DNA from: Okeania sp. KiyG1
Lineage (GTDB): Bacteria; Cyanobacteriota; Cyanobacteriia; Cyanobacteriales; Microcoleaceae
Direction of reading: 5' to 3'
Assembly: GCF_014132355.1 (NCBI RefSeq)
Contig: NZ_BLZO01000058.1
Coordinates: 1 to 64,000, forward strand
Length of the DNA stretch: 64,000 nucleotides
The notes beneath the pieces are model-generated. The model searched no databases. It was not told the DNA's origin and saw only the letters and a program-made list of their open reading frames with translations. Shown in pieces: positions 18,892 through 28,151 of the stretch (positions within the stretch are counted from its first letter, which is position 1; each line of letters opens with the position of its first letter). A program made the position numbers and the translations under genes.

Positions 18892-19480
18892 ATGCTTGAC
18901 GACACAATTATTTTGCAAATGCCTCCAGATTTATAAATGACAGATGAACAATTTTTGGAATTCTGTCAAATTAACCGAGATTTACGGATAGAAACTAATA
19001 AATTTGGAGAGTTATTAATTATGTCTCCTACTGGTTCTGAAACAGGAAATCGTAATCTTGGTATAGCAGCACAATTATATTTTTGGTCAGAACAAGATGG
19101 TACGGGTTTAGCTTTTAGTTCCAGTACAGGATTTACTCTTTCTACCTACAGGTGCAAAAAAATCTCCTGATGCTTCCTGGATAAAATTAGAAAGATGGAA
19201 TAGTTTATCCCAAGAACAAAAAGAAAAGTTTGCTCCGGTTTGCCCAGATTTTGTGGTGGAATTAATGTCACTTTCAGATAGCTTAAAAACTCTCCAAGTA
19301 AAAATGACAGAATATATGGAAGAACCGGGAGTAAAACTGGGTTGGTTAATTGATAGGAAGGGGAGAAAAGTTTATATTTATCGCCCAGAAATGCCGACCA
19401 AATGTTTAGAAAATCCTGACAGTGTGAGTGGAGACCCAATATTACCTGGATTTGTGTTAAATATGCAGAAAGTTTGGTAA
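18892..19480 (+). pseudogene. Uma2 array copy 2 (nonsense plus 4-bp frameshift)
   Basis: Starts MLDDTIILQMPPDL, TAA, then in-frame ATG. It has the same CTAC duplication as copy 1. C-terminal half reads SLKTLQVKMTEYMEEPG and DRKGRKVYIYRPEMP, shared with copies 4 and 6, which lie 1207 and 2414 bp downstream. Eighteen bases separate it from copy 1. It is the first member of the 1207-bp two-gene repeat unit. Confidence 0.9.
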
Positions 19481-19495
19481 ATAGGAGAAGAAATA

Positions 19496-20080
19496 ATGCT
19501 TGAAAACCAAATTATTTTGCAAATGCCTCCAGATTTACAAATGACAGATGAACAGTTTTTTGAATTCTGTCAAATTAACCGAGATTTACGGATAGAAACT
19601 AATAAATTTGGAGAGTTATTAATTATGTCTCCTACTGGTTCTGAAACAGGAAATCGTAATCTTGGTATAGCAGCACAATTATATTTTTGGTCAGAACAAG
19701 ATGGTACGGGTTTAGCTTTTAGTTCCAGTACAGGATTTACTCTTTCTACAGGTGCAAAAAAATCTCCTGATGCTTCCTGGATAAAATTAGAAAGATGGAA
19801 TAGTTTATCCCAAGAACAAAAAGAAAAGTTTGCTCCGGTTTGCCCAGATTTTGTGGTGGAATTAATGTCACTTTCAGATAGCTTAAAAACTCTCCAAGCA
19901 AAAATGACAGAATATATGGAAGAACCGGGAGTAAAACTGGGTTGGTTAATTGATAGAAAACAACAGAAAGTTTATATTTATCGCCCAAATTTACCTACAG
20001 AATGTTTAGAAAATTCTGACAACGTGAGTGGAGACCCAGTATTACCTGGATTTGTTTTAAATATGCAGAAAGTTTGGTAA
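19496..20080 (+). CDS. Uma2-family (DUF820) endonuclease-like protein, array copy 3, intact
   Basis: 194 residues and a full-length family member. Candidate PD-(D/E)xK residues are Glu40 (ETNKFGELLIMSP region), Asp92 (PDASWI), Glu122 (FVVELMS) and Lys136 (LQAKMTEYMEEPGVK), ending WLIDRKQQKVYIYRP and LPGFVLNMQKVW. A ribosome site AGGAGAAG precedes the ATG. It lies 15 bp after broken copy 2. Copy 5 differs by a single visible residue (Glu23 to Lys), so the pair arose by recent duplication. Cytosolic. Whether it has nuclease activity is not shown by the sequence. Confidence 0.92.
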   Translation: MLENQIILQMPPDLQMTDEQFFEFCQINRDLRIETNKFGELLIMSPTGSETGNRNLGIAAQLYFWSEQDGTGLAFSSSTGFTLSTGAKKSPDASWIKLERWNSLSQEQKEKFAPVCPDFVVELMSLSDSLKTLQAKMTEYMEEPGVKLGWLIDRKQQKVYIYRPNLPTECLENSDNVSGDPVLPGFVLNMQKVW

Positions 20081-20098
20081 ATGAGAGGGAAATAAATT

Positions 20099-20687
20099 AT
20101 GCTTGACGACCCAATTATTTTGCAAATGCCTCCAGATTTATAAATGACAGATGAACAATTTTTGGAATTCTGTCAAATTAACCGAGATTTACGGATAGAA
20201 ACTAATAAATTTGGAGAGTTATTAATTATGTCTCCTACTGGTTCTGAAACAGGAAATCGTAATCTTGGTATAGCAGCACAATTATATTTTTGGTCAGAAC
20301 AAGATGGTACGGGTTTAGCTTTTAGTTCCAGTACAGGATTTACTCTTTCTACCTACAGGTGCAAAAAAATCTCCTGATGCTTCCTGGATAAAATTAGAAA
20401 GATGGAATAGTTTATCCCAAGAACAAAAAGAAAAGTTTGCTCCGGTTTGCCCAGATTTTGTGGTGGAATTAATGTCACTTTCAGATAGCTTAAAAACTCT
20501 CCAAGTAAAAATGACAGAATATATGGAAGAACCGGGAGTAAAACTGGGTTGGTTAATTGATAGGAAGGGGAGAAAAGTTTATATTTATCGCCCAGAAATG
20601 CCGACCAAATGTTTAGAAAATCCTGACAGTGTGAGTGGAGACCCAATATTACCTGGATTTGTGTTAAATATGCAGAAAGTTTGGTAA
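20099..20687 (+). pseudogene. Uma2 array copy 4 (nonsense plus 4-bp frameshift)
   Basis: Repeats copy 2 exactly 1207 bp downstream, including TAA at codon 15, the TAAATG junction, the CTAC duplication and the DRKGRKVYIYRPEMP tail. The start region is MLDDPIILQ rather than MLDDTIILQ. Confidence 0.9.
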
Positions 20688-20702
20688 ATAGGAGAAGAAA
20701 TA

Positions 20703-21287
20703 ATGCTTGAAAACCAAATTATTTTGCAAATGCCTCCAGATTTACAAATGACAGATGAACAGTTTTTTAAATTCTGTCAAATTAACCGAGATTTACGGAT
20801 AGAAACTAATAAATTTGGAGAGTTATTAATTATGTCTCCTACTGGTTCTGAAACAGGAAATCGTAATCTTGGTATAGCAGCACAATTATATTTTTGGTCA
20901 GAACAAGATGGTACGGGTTTAGCTTTTAGTTCCAGTACAGGATTTACTCTTTCTACAGGTGCAAAAAAATCTCCTGATGCTTCCTGGATAAAATTAGAAA
21001 GATGGAATAGTTTATCCCAAGAACAAAAAGAAAAGTTTGCTCCGGTTTGCCCAGATTTTGTGGTGGAATTAATGTCACTTTCAGATAGCTTAAAAACTCT
21101 CCAAGCAAAAATGACAGAATATATGGAAGAACCGGGAGTAAAACTGGGTTGGTTAATTGATAGAAAACAACAGAAAGTTTATATTTATCGCCCAAATTTA
21201 CCTACAGAATGTTTAGAAAATTCTGACAACGTGAGTGGAGACCCAGTATTACCTGGATTTGTTTTAAATATGCAGAAAGTTTGGTAA
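20703..21287 (+). CDS. Uma2-family (DUF820) endonuclease-like protein, array copy 5, intact
   Basis: 194 residues, 1207 bp downstream of copy 3 and nearly identical to it; the visible difference is Lys in place of Glu in QFFKFCQ. The same candidate catalytic residues are kept (Glu40, Asp92, Glu122, Lys136) and the same AGGAGAAG ribosome site precedes the start. Because copies 3 and 5 flank broken copy 4 within 20 bases on each side, all could be on one transcript. Confidence 0.92.
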   Translation: MLENQIILQMPPDLQMTDEQFFKFCQINRDLRIETNKFGELLIMSPTGSETGNRNLGIAAQLYFWSEQDGTGLAFSSSTGFTLSTGAKKSPDASWIKLERWNSLSQEQKEKFAPVCPDFVVELMSLSDSLKTLQAKMTEYMEEPGVKLGWLIDRKQQKVYIYRPNLPTECLENSDNVSGDPVLPGFVLNMQKVW

Positions 21288-21305
21288 ATGAGAGGGAAAT
21301 AAATT

Positions 21306-21894
21306 ATGCTTGACGACCCAATTATTTTGCAAATGCCTCCAGATTTATAAATGACAGATGAACAATTTTTGGAATTCTGTCAAATTAACCGAGATTTACG
21401 GATAGAAACTAATAAATTTGGAGAGTTATTAATTATGTCTCCTACTGGTTCTGAAACAGGAAATCGTAATCTTGGTATAGCAGCACAATTATATTTTTGG
21501 TCAGAACAAGATGGTACGGGTTTAGCTTTTAGTTCCAGTACAGGATTTACTCTTTCTACCTACAGGTGCAAAAAAATCTCCTGATGCTTCCTGGATAAAA
21601 TTAGAAAGATGGAATAGTTTATCCCAAGAACAAAAAGAAAAGTTTGCTCCGGTTTGCCCAGATTTTGTGGTGGAATTAATGTCACTTTCAGATAGCTTAA
21701 AAACTCTCCAAGTAAAAATGACAGAATATATGGAAGAACCGGGAGTAAAACTGGGTTGGTTAATTGATAGGAAGGGGAGAAAAGTTTATATTTATCGCCC
21801 AGAAATGCCGACCAAATGTTTAGAAAATCCTGACAGTGTGAGTGGAGACCCAATATTACCTGGATTTGTGTTAAATATGCAGAAAGTTTGGTAA
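21306..21894 (+). pseudogene. Uma2 array copy 6 (nonsense plus 4-bp frameshift)
   Basis: Third occurrence of the broken copy at 1207-bp spacing. It has TAA at codon 15 followed by ATG, the CTAC duplication and the same C-terminal sequence as copies 2 and 4. The inherited lesions show that the broken gene was copied together with its intact neighbour. Confidence 0.9.
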
Positions 21895-21954
21895 ATAGGA
21901 GAGAAAATTATGCTTGAGGACCAGATTATTTTGCAAATGCATCCAGATTTATAA

Positions 21955-22494
21955 ATGACAGATGAACAATTTTTGGAATTCTGTCAAATTAACCGAGATT
22001 TACGGATAGAAACTAATAAATTTGGAGAGTTATTAATTATGTCTCCTACTGGTTCAGAAACAGGAAATCGTAATCTTGGTATAGCAGCACAATTATATTT
22101 TTGGTCAGAACAAGATGGTACGGGTTTAGCTTTTAGTTCCAGTACAGGATTTACTCTTTCTACAGGTGCAAAAAAATCTCCTGATGCTTCCTGGATAAAA
22201 TTAGAAAGATGGAATAGTTTATCCCAAGAACAAAAAGAAAAGTTTGCTCCGGTTTGCCCAGATTTTGTGGTGGAATTAATGTCACTTTCAGATAGCTTAA
22301 ACACTCTTCAAGCAAAAATGACAGAATATATGGAAGAACCGGGAGTAAAACTGGGTTGGTTAATCGATAGAAAACAACAGAAAGTTTATATTTATCGCTC
22401 AGGAATGCCTACCGAATGTTTAGAAAATCCTGATAGTGTGAGTGGAGACCCAGTATTACCTGGATTTGTTTTAAAGATGACCAAAATTTGGTAA
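21955..22494 (+). CDS. Uma2-family protein, array copy 7, start-truncated by nonsense at codon 15
   Basis: 179 residues from the ATG at 21955. The ancestral start at 21910 (MLEDQIILQMHPDL) is cut off by TAA at codon 15, but unlike copies 1, 2, 4 and 6 there is no CTAC duplication, so the rest of the frame is intact. The ATG directly after TAA could be reached by translational reinitiation. The C-terminus (SLNTLQAKM, IYRSGMPTECLE, VLKMTKIW) is distinct. The candidate catalytic residues remain. This copy looks like a mosaic of the broken 5' end and an intact body. cysK follows 34 bp downstream. Confidence 0.85.
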   Translation: MTDEQFLEFCQINRDLRIETNKFGELLIMSPTGSETGNRNLGIAAQLYFWSEQDGTGLAFSSSTGFTLSTGAKKSPDASWIKLERWNSLSQEQKEKFAPVCPDFVVELMSLSDSLNTLQAKMTEYMEEPGVKLGWLIDRKQQKVYIYRSGMPTECLENPDSVSGDPVLPGFVLKMTKIW

Positions 22495-22528
22495 AATATT
22501 ATTCTGTAAATAAAATATTGGTCAAAAA

Positions 22529-23509
22529 ATGGATATTAAACAAGGTTTTATTGGCACAGTTGGCAATACTCCATTAATTAGATTAAATAGCTTCAGTGAG
22601 GAAACTGGATGTGAAATTTTAGGCAAAGCAGAATTTTTGAATCCAGGGGGTTCGGTGAAGGACCGAGCTGCTCTTTATATTATTAAAGATGCAGAAGAAA
22701 AAGGTTTACTGAAACCTGGTGGAACAGTTGTGGAAGGAACTGCTGGTAATACAGGAATTGGTTTGGCACATATTTGTAATGCTAAAGGTTATAAGTGTTT
22801 GATTATTATTCCTGAAACTCAATCTATTGAAAAAATGGATGCTTTGAGAACTTTAGGTGCAGAGGTTCGCCCCGTTCCTGCAGTTCCCTATAAAAACCCG
22901 AATAACTATGTAAAAATGTCAGGTAGATTAGCTTCGGAAATGGAAAATTCTATCTGGGCAAATCAGTTTGATAATTTGGCAAATAGAATTGCTCATTATG
23001 AAACAACCGGACCGGAAATTTGGGAACAAACAGATGGAAAAGTAGATGCTTGGGTAGCTGCTACTGGTACTGGTGGAACTTTTGCTGGTGTTTCATTATT
23101 TTTAAAAGAAAAAAATCCGCAAATTAAAACTGTAGTAGCTGACCCCATGGGAAGTGGGATTTATAGTTATGTGAAAACTGGGGAAACTTCTACAGAAGGT
23201 AATTCTATTACTGAGGGTATTGGTAATAGTAGGATTACGAAAAATATGGAAAATGTTCCTATTGATGATGCAATTAGGGTTGATGATAAAGAGGCGGTAA
23301 GAGTAGTTTATCAACTATTAAGAAAAGACGGTTTATTTATGGGAGGTTCTGTAGGAATTAATGTTGGTGCAGCAGTAGCTTTAGCAAAAGAAATGGGTCC
23401 TGGTCATACTATTGTGACTGTATTATGTGATAGTGGCGCTCGTTATCAATCAAAATTATTTAATAGTGAGTGGTTAGCTGCTAAAAATTTATTGCCGGAT
23501 GAAGTATAA
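22529..23509 (+). CDS. cysK: Cysteine synthase A (O-acetylserine sulfhydrylase)
   Basis: 326 residues. Makes cysteine from O-acetylserine and sulfide with pyridoxal phosphate. The PLP lysine is Lys44 in NPGGSVKDRAA; the substrate loop reads TAGNTG (residues 71-76) where many CysK proteins have TSGNTG. The glycine-rich phosphate cup is TGTGGTFAG, and the C-terminal GGSVGINVGAAVALA and VLCDSGARYQSKLF are typical. It lies 12 bp upstream of a [2Fe-2S] thioredoxin-like gene on the same strand, so the two are almost certainly cotranscribed. Confidence 0.93.
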   Translation: MDIKQGFIGTVGNTPLIRLNSFSEETGCEILGKAEFLNPGGSVKDRAALYIIKDAEEKGLLKPGGTVVEGTAGNTGIGLAHICNAKGYKCLIIIPETQSIEKMDALRTLGAEVRPVPAVPYKNPNNYVKMSGRLASEMENSIWANQFDNLANRIAHYETTGPEIWEQTDGKVDAWVAATGTGGTFAGVSLFLKEKNPQIKTVVADPMGSGIYSYVKTGETSTEGNSITEGIGNSRITKNMENVPIDDAIRVDDKEAVRVVYQLLRKDGLFMGGSVGINVGAAVALAKEMGPGHTIVTVLCDSGARYQSKLFNSEWLAAKNLLPDEV

Positions 23510-23521
23510 CCGGGAGAAATT

Positions 23522-23803
23522 ATGGTGGAAAATAGTCAAGTTGAGAGACGTTTATTAGTCTGTCAAAATCGTACTTGTCGGAAACAAGGTTCGGCAAAAA
23601 TATTAGCTGCTTTTCAAGCATTTGATACTCCTAATATTGCTGTTGAAAAAAGCGGATGTTTGGGGCAATGTGGCAATGGACCGATGGTGTTAGTTTTGCC
23701 GGAGGAAATTTGGTATAGTCATGTTCATATTGATAAGGTTTCGGCAGTGGTGGAAAAACATTTACTAGGTGGAGTACCTGTGAAAAAAATGCTTTATTCC
23801 TAA
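23522..23803 (+). CDS. Thioredoxin-like [2Fe-2S] ferredoxin domain protein
   Basis: 93 residues. Four cysteines, Cys14 and Cys19 (CQNRTC) and Cys46 and Cys50 (CLGQC), have the arrangement of the thioredoxin-like ferredoxin family found in NuoE and shethna-type proteins. The fold signature continues GPMVLVLPEEIWY and the final helix VEKHL. A small soluble electron carrier or cluster sensor is likely. Its 12-bp spacing from cysK suggests a link to sulfur assimilation or cysteine-derived cluster assembly, which is inference from position. Confidence 0.85.
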   Translation: MVENSQVERRLLVCQNRTCRKQGSAKILAAFQAFDTPNIAVEKSGCLGQCGNGPMVLVLPEEIWYSHVHIDKVSAVVEKHLLGGVPVKKMLYS

Positions 23804-23830
23804 GTTTTATTGTCTGAGAAGAAGGAGTCA

Positions 23831-24104
23831 TACCAAATTTAAAAAAGAATGTTACAAATAAACTGGCTATTCAAAAATTAATAACTATTAATTATTACCT
23901 CTCCTGGAAAACGGATAGAATTGACTAATAATGAAAATTAATTCATTGTTTCTCCTTTAAAGGAGAGGATTTTTACCTTAATTATTCGGTAAATAACTAA
24001 TAATCTACCTAAAACCTAAAACCTAGCACCTAGCACCTAACACCTACCACCTACCACCGCGCCACCTAGAAAATTATTTGTAGCAAACATTTATCAAATT
24101 GGTA
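23831..24104. mobile_element. MITE-like element, family D, containing a short family A copy
   Basis: Left end TACCAAATTTAAAAAAGAAT and GTTACAAA; right end TTTGTAGCAAACATTTATC and AAATTGGTA form imperfect inverted repeats of about 30 bp. Related pairs of ends occur at 40955-41166 and 46544-46808. The inner family A copy has AATTACCTCTCC and CTTAATTATTCGGTAA. A run of ACCTAAC/ACCTACC heptamers sits near its right end. Confidence 0.65.
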
Positions 24105-24669
24105 TTAGTCCTCAGGAGTAAGGGGACAGCAATTCTGGAGAAAATCATAGCTGCTGTGATTGAGTAATCAATCAAGTAAATATTTATGCTTAATTATTTA
24201 CTTGGAATTTAATGAACGAAAAAAGTAATTGGACTTCTTGCAGAAGTCAGAGAATAGGGAATAGAGAGATGAAATTGTTTATTTCATAGTCTTGAATTGA
24301 TTTAATTAACACTTTTGCAAGAGGTCTATTGAGATGATTTACATAGTATAAATACCTACCAAACTACGGATTTATATACTACTTTAATATTACAAAATGT
24401 AGGTTATAACCCACATTCCGCACCACAAAATGTAGCATAAAAATATAAGTCAAAAGTAAGAAGTAAGAAGTAAGAAGTAAATTATAGTGGTCAATCGGAA
24501 TCAACGATTTAGTAAGTATTTATGCTGGCATAAGTAATCTGAGAATTTGACTCCCGATCAAGGTAAATGAAGATAATTTATATAGTATAAATACTTAAGC
24601 AACCTCAGGATTTTATACTAATTTTCATGTTACGCTCTTGAAGTGCGGAATGTAGGTTATAAATAAATA

Positions 24670-24993
24670 GGGTTTGCTGAAAAAGTCTTTTTGCTGGGGT
24701 AGGAGAGAGGAGGAACGGGGAATGTAGTGGAGGTAGGAGCTAATACCATTTCGACCTGATGTTGCGCTTAATAAAAGACAGCAGCTATTAGTAAGATTCA
24801 GATTTGGGTAAGAATTATTAAGCGCATTGTTACAGAGAAATGGTATAAGTTTTGTCTCTCAATTTTTCTGCCATAATCATCCCAAAATACTAACTTTATG
24901 CAGCTCTTTTCACTGAAAAGCTAGTACTTTTTTCTACTCTAAAACGCTAAAACCAATATCAGTCAATACTTTTATAATTAATCAGCAAGCTCT
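24670..24993. mobile_element. Family B element, degenerate, with nested family E element
   Basis: Left end GGGTTTGCTGAAAAAGTC is intact; the right end CAGCAAGCTC is mutated. Between 24744 and 24845 lies a separate 102-bp inverted-end unit (TACCATTTC at the left, GAAATGGTA at the right, each with a GCGCTTAATAA-type inner arm). Confidence 0.6.
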
Positions 24994-25232
24994 CAATAAA
25001 GACGAACGGGTTAGGAGTCAAGAGAGAAGAAGAAAGTTTTTTATCATTAATTAAACGGACATGGTATTAAAAGCAATACTAAAAATATTAACTGTTAACT
25101 GATGAGTGATAATTACCTCTTGTCTTCCAGAAAAGATTGGCTAAAAGGCAAATTTAGGAATTTTTTCTACTTAAACTGAAAAGGAAAGATATTCAAGCAA
25201 AAATTATTCGGTAATTTATTTTATATTTATGT

Positions 25233-26084
25233 ATGGCACAATCACAATCAAATCAAAGACAATGGTTTTCCAAGTATAAAACTATTTCTCAAGAGGTAGA
25301 AAAAACAGGTCAATATCAACCGTTAATAGAATGGTATGACCAAAACCATGAAATTTTTGAGGGTGGTACTTATGCTGCAAAAAAATGCTGCCAACTTCTA
25401 CATCAATATATTGGTAACTCTTCTAACTTAGCTATTCTAGATTTAGGATGTGGTACTGGAGACCAAGGTCGTATTTTGAGTGAAATGGGGTTCAAGAATT
25501 TAGAATTTAGAATGCACGAATTTAGAATTACCTCTCCTTTAAAACGGAATTGATTGACTAATCATGAAATTTTTTCTTCTCTTGGTCGATTGGATATGGC
25601 GAGGAGACCTCGCCATCCCACCCTACGGGAAGCTGCGCTACGACCGCTTTTTATCCCCTTAAAAGGGGAGACTTTATACCACAATTTTTCGGTAAAAGGT
25701 TTCTTTTATGGAATAGATATGTCACCAGGAATGTTAGAATCTGCTAAAAGTAAGGGATTATATAAAGAACTTAAACAGTCTATTCTGCCAGAAATTCCCT
25801 ATGCTGATAATACCTTTGATATTGTAATTAGTGCATAAAGTTCCTGCACTCCTGGAAATGCGCCATCGGAGAGTTTGCCGGAAATAATTCGGGTGACAAA
25901 ATCAGCAGGAATACTTTGTTTTTCCTACTGCAAACATTGGTTTTATAATGAGGATAGTGGGTGAAAAAAAGTGCATGAATAAATGTTATAAACAGAGTTA
26001 ATTAAACAACTTTTATGTGAGGTTGATAATTATAGTATTGCTCGAAATCTTAGTGGGTTATATTTTGTCTGTCAGAAGTGTTGA
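25233..26084 (+). pseudogene. Class I SAM methyltransferase gene split by a family A element
   Basis: The first part (25233 to about 25493) begins MAQSQSNQRQWFSKYK and reaches SAM motif I, AILDLGCGTGDQGR, then LSEMGF. The sequence then enters a family A element (about 25494-25698). The gene resumes with FYGIDMSPGMLESAKSKG (motif II) and PYADNTFDIVISA (motif III/IV), a TAA, then PGNAPSESLPEIIRVTKSAG and LIKQLLCEVDNYSIARNLSG to a stop at 26084. Insertion plus at least three nonsense codons make it a pseudogene. Transfer substrate unknown. The intact methyltransferase downstream is a different family member, not a repaired copy. Confidence 0.85.
25494..25698 (+). mobile_element. MITE-like element, family A, inserted in methyltransferase gene
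   Basis: GAATTTAGAATGCACGAATT, AATTACCTCTCC, GGTCGATTGGATATGGCGAG, CCTCGCCATCCC, CGACCGCTTTTTATCC and AATTTTTCGGTAA, in the same order as the copy inside tnpB at 7318-7496. Because it lies between methyltransferase codons, the boundaries are set within a few bases. Confidence 0.8.
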
Positions 26085-26142
26085 AAATATTAGTTTTGGG
26101 GAGGCGATCGCTGCCTGAAATATAGTTAAACAGCATAATTTA

Positions 26143-27114
26143 ATGAAAAATAAGTCAATGACTAAACAATCTCAAGAATTTAACGAACAAGGTATTCTCT
26201 CTCATGGAAATCAAAATGAAAGTCTCGAAGAAACTATAGAAAGGATTAAACAAAGAATTATCCAAACTGGAGATCAACCCCACGTTACTGTGGCTAAACA
26301 ATTAGAACTTCTTAATGAGTTAACAGGTTTTCCTTTAGGGAAATTTTTATTACAAAATGGAGGGTTTAATGGCTATTGGACAGATTATGTAATGGAACAC
26401 CAGTATAAAGGAAAGTTTACTGGTATTGATGCACAAGGTCGTACTTTAACAGAATTAGAAAAATTTATTTTGGAGAGAAATCCTCGTGTTATTGCTACGC
26501 AACAAAGATATATCAATTTCAATAAAATAATTCAGAATTATGTACAAGATAATATAGTTTTTGCTTCCTTACCTTCTGGGGTAATGAGAGATTTGTTGAA
26601 GTTGGATTTTACCGGAGTAGAAAATTTTCGTTTAGTGGGAATTGATATTGACTCTGAAAGTTTAGAGCAGGCAAAAAAAATAGCAGTAGAATATGGGTTA
26701 TCAGAAAAAGTAGAATTTCATCAGGAAGATGCTTGGAATCTGCCTTTTCAAGATGAATTTACACTATTAACTTGCCATGGTTTACATATTTATGAACCTA
26801 ATGATGGAAAAGTCACCAAGTTATATCAACAGTTTTTCAAAGCATTAATCCCAGGAGGCATATTAGTAACCAGCTTTACAACCAAATCCCCAAATGTTGA
26901 CCCTAATTCAGAATGGGATATGAGTCAGATTAATTCAGAAGATTTATTACTTTCAAAAATTATATTTTTTGATGTATTAGATGTTAAATTTACAGCCTTT
27001 AGGAGTTCATCAACAACAAAATTACAATTACAAACTGTTGGGTTTGATGAAATAGAATTTATTTGGGATAATGCTAGAATATATCCCACGGTAGTAGCGA
27101 GAAAGCCTAAATAA
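26143..27114 (+). CDS. Class I SAM-dependent methyltransferase
   Basis: 323 residues. After a charged N-terminal helical part (to about 110), the Rossmann core reads LVGIDIDSESLEQAKKIA, VEFHQEDAWNLPF, FTLLTCHGLHIYEP and FKALIPGGILVTSF, which are motifs II to VI. Motif I is diverged, with the usual GxGxG replaced by VFASLPSGVMRD, but this is the form seen in some class I families. The Met at codon 6 (MTKQSQEF) is an alternative start. The substrate is unknown. It is separated by about 60 bp from the end of the split methyltransferase pseudogene. Confidence 0.8.
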   Translation: MKNKSMTKQSQEFNEQGILSHGNQNESLEETIERIKQRIIQTGDQPHVTVAKQLELLNELTGFPLGKFLLQNGGFNGYWTDYVMEHQYKGKFTGIDAQGRTLTELEKFILERNPRVIATQQRYINFNKIIQNYVQDNIVFASLPSGVMRDLLKLDFTGVENFRLVGIDIDSESLEQAKKIAVEYGLSEKVEFHQEDAWNLPFQDEFTLLTCHGLHIYEPNDGKVTKLYQQFFKALIPGGILVTSFTTKSPNVDPNSEWDMSQINSEDLLLSKIIFFDVLDVKFTAFRSSSTTKLQLQTVGFDEIEFIWDNARIYPTVVARKPK

Positions 27115-28151
27115 TAATGTAGAGATTTTTTTGATTTGACGTAGAATAAATGATTTGTCAAAAATCAATAATTATAGATTAAAAATGAAAAGTATTACCG
27201 AATAATTAATAATTAATAATTAATAATTAATAATTAAATAATTCGCGCCTTGAAGCCTCCCCTTTTAAAGGGAAAAAAGCGGTCGTAGCGGAGCTTCCCG
27301 TAGGGTGGGATGGCGTTTGCTAATGCACAACTACGTTAACGCGTTTGCGGTAGCATTCCGAAACGGAAAGCGTCCCGGAGGGAATGGTCCCCTCGCCATA
27401 TCCAATCGACCAAGAGAAGAAATAATATCTCCTGATATTCAATTCCGTAGCGGTTTTAACCAGAGGTAATTATCAATTATCCATTATCCATTAATGAACC
27501 CTGCTCCCTAATTTCAAGAAAATTTATATAGCAACGAATAGGGAACATTGGCAAAAGCTTTTCTCTGTCTTTAGTTCATCATCAATCTATGTCCTAAAAA
27601 ACTTATTTATTGCTATATAAAGACACCATAAAACTACTACAATAATTGAGAAAATCAACTAAATTAACAACTGTTATTCTAGAAAATATAGAAATAAAAA
27701 AATAGTAAAAATATAGTGAAAAGCATATAAAACTATGGTATATAATTACATTATGTTTGTAAAGTAGTAGTTGGATATATCTAAATTATTGTCCTAATTT
27801 AACCGATATGCCTAATGACAGAATTACCGAATAATTAATAATTAATAATTAATAATTAATAATTAAATAATTCGCGCCTTGAAGTCTCCCTTTACCAATG
27901 GATAATTGACAATTGATAATTGATAATTAAAGAGTTAGAGAGGCGCGAGAATTATTTCATTATCCATTATCCACTATCCATTATCCATTAATACTATTTC
28001 CTTATATTCAATTCCGTAGCGGTTAAAACCCGAGGTAATTATCAATTATCAATTATCAATTATCAATTAATGAAATGAGAAGCCATAACAGTTATAATTA
28101 AAAAACAGAAACAATAGAATAGTAAAAATATCAATTTAAGGATATCAAATT
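27115..28151. other. 1-kb intergenic region with two family A elements
   Basis: A full reverse family A copy lies at about 27193-27500 (TTACCGAATAATTAATAATT at the left; a central part with extra GCGTTTGCGGTAGCATTCCG palindromic inserts; CAGAGGTAATTATC at the right). A second, internally deleted reverse copy lies at about 27821-28075. 27500-27820 is plain AT-rich DNA. No gene. Confidence 0.7.

Larger units (their letters stand above)
23804..25232. other. 1.4-kb intergenic region packed with interspersed elements
   Basis: No gene seen. In order it holds family D element 23831-24104 with a short family A element nested inside (23873-23993); a TAAGAAG heptamer run near 24450-24480; two similar stretches containing TTTATATAGTATAAATAC (near 24345 and 24575); degenerate family B element 24670-24993 with small family E element 24744-24845 nested in it; and a family A variant about 25075-25214. 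Confidence 0.65.

Noticed and set aside
18501-22304. Minus-strand frames repeated in each Uma2 copy
   Set aside because: Shadows of the Uma2 genes; they recur only because the genes are tandemly duplicated.
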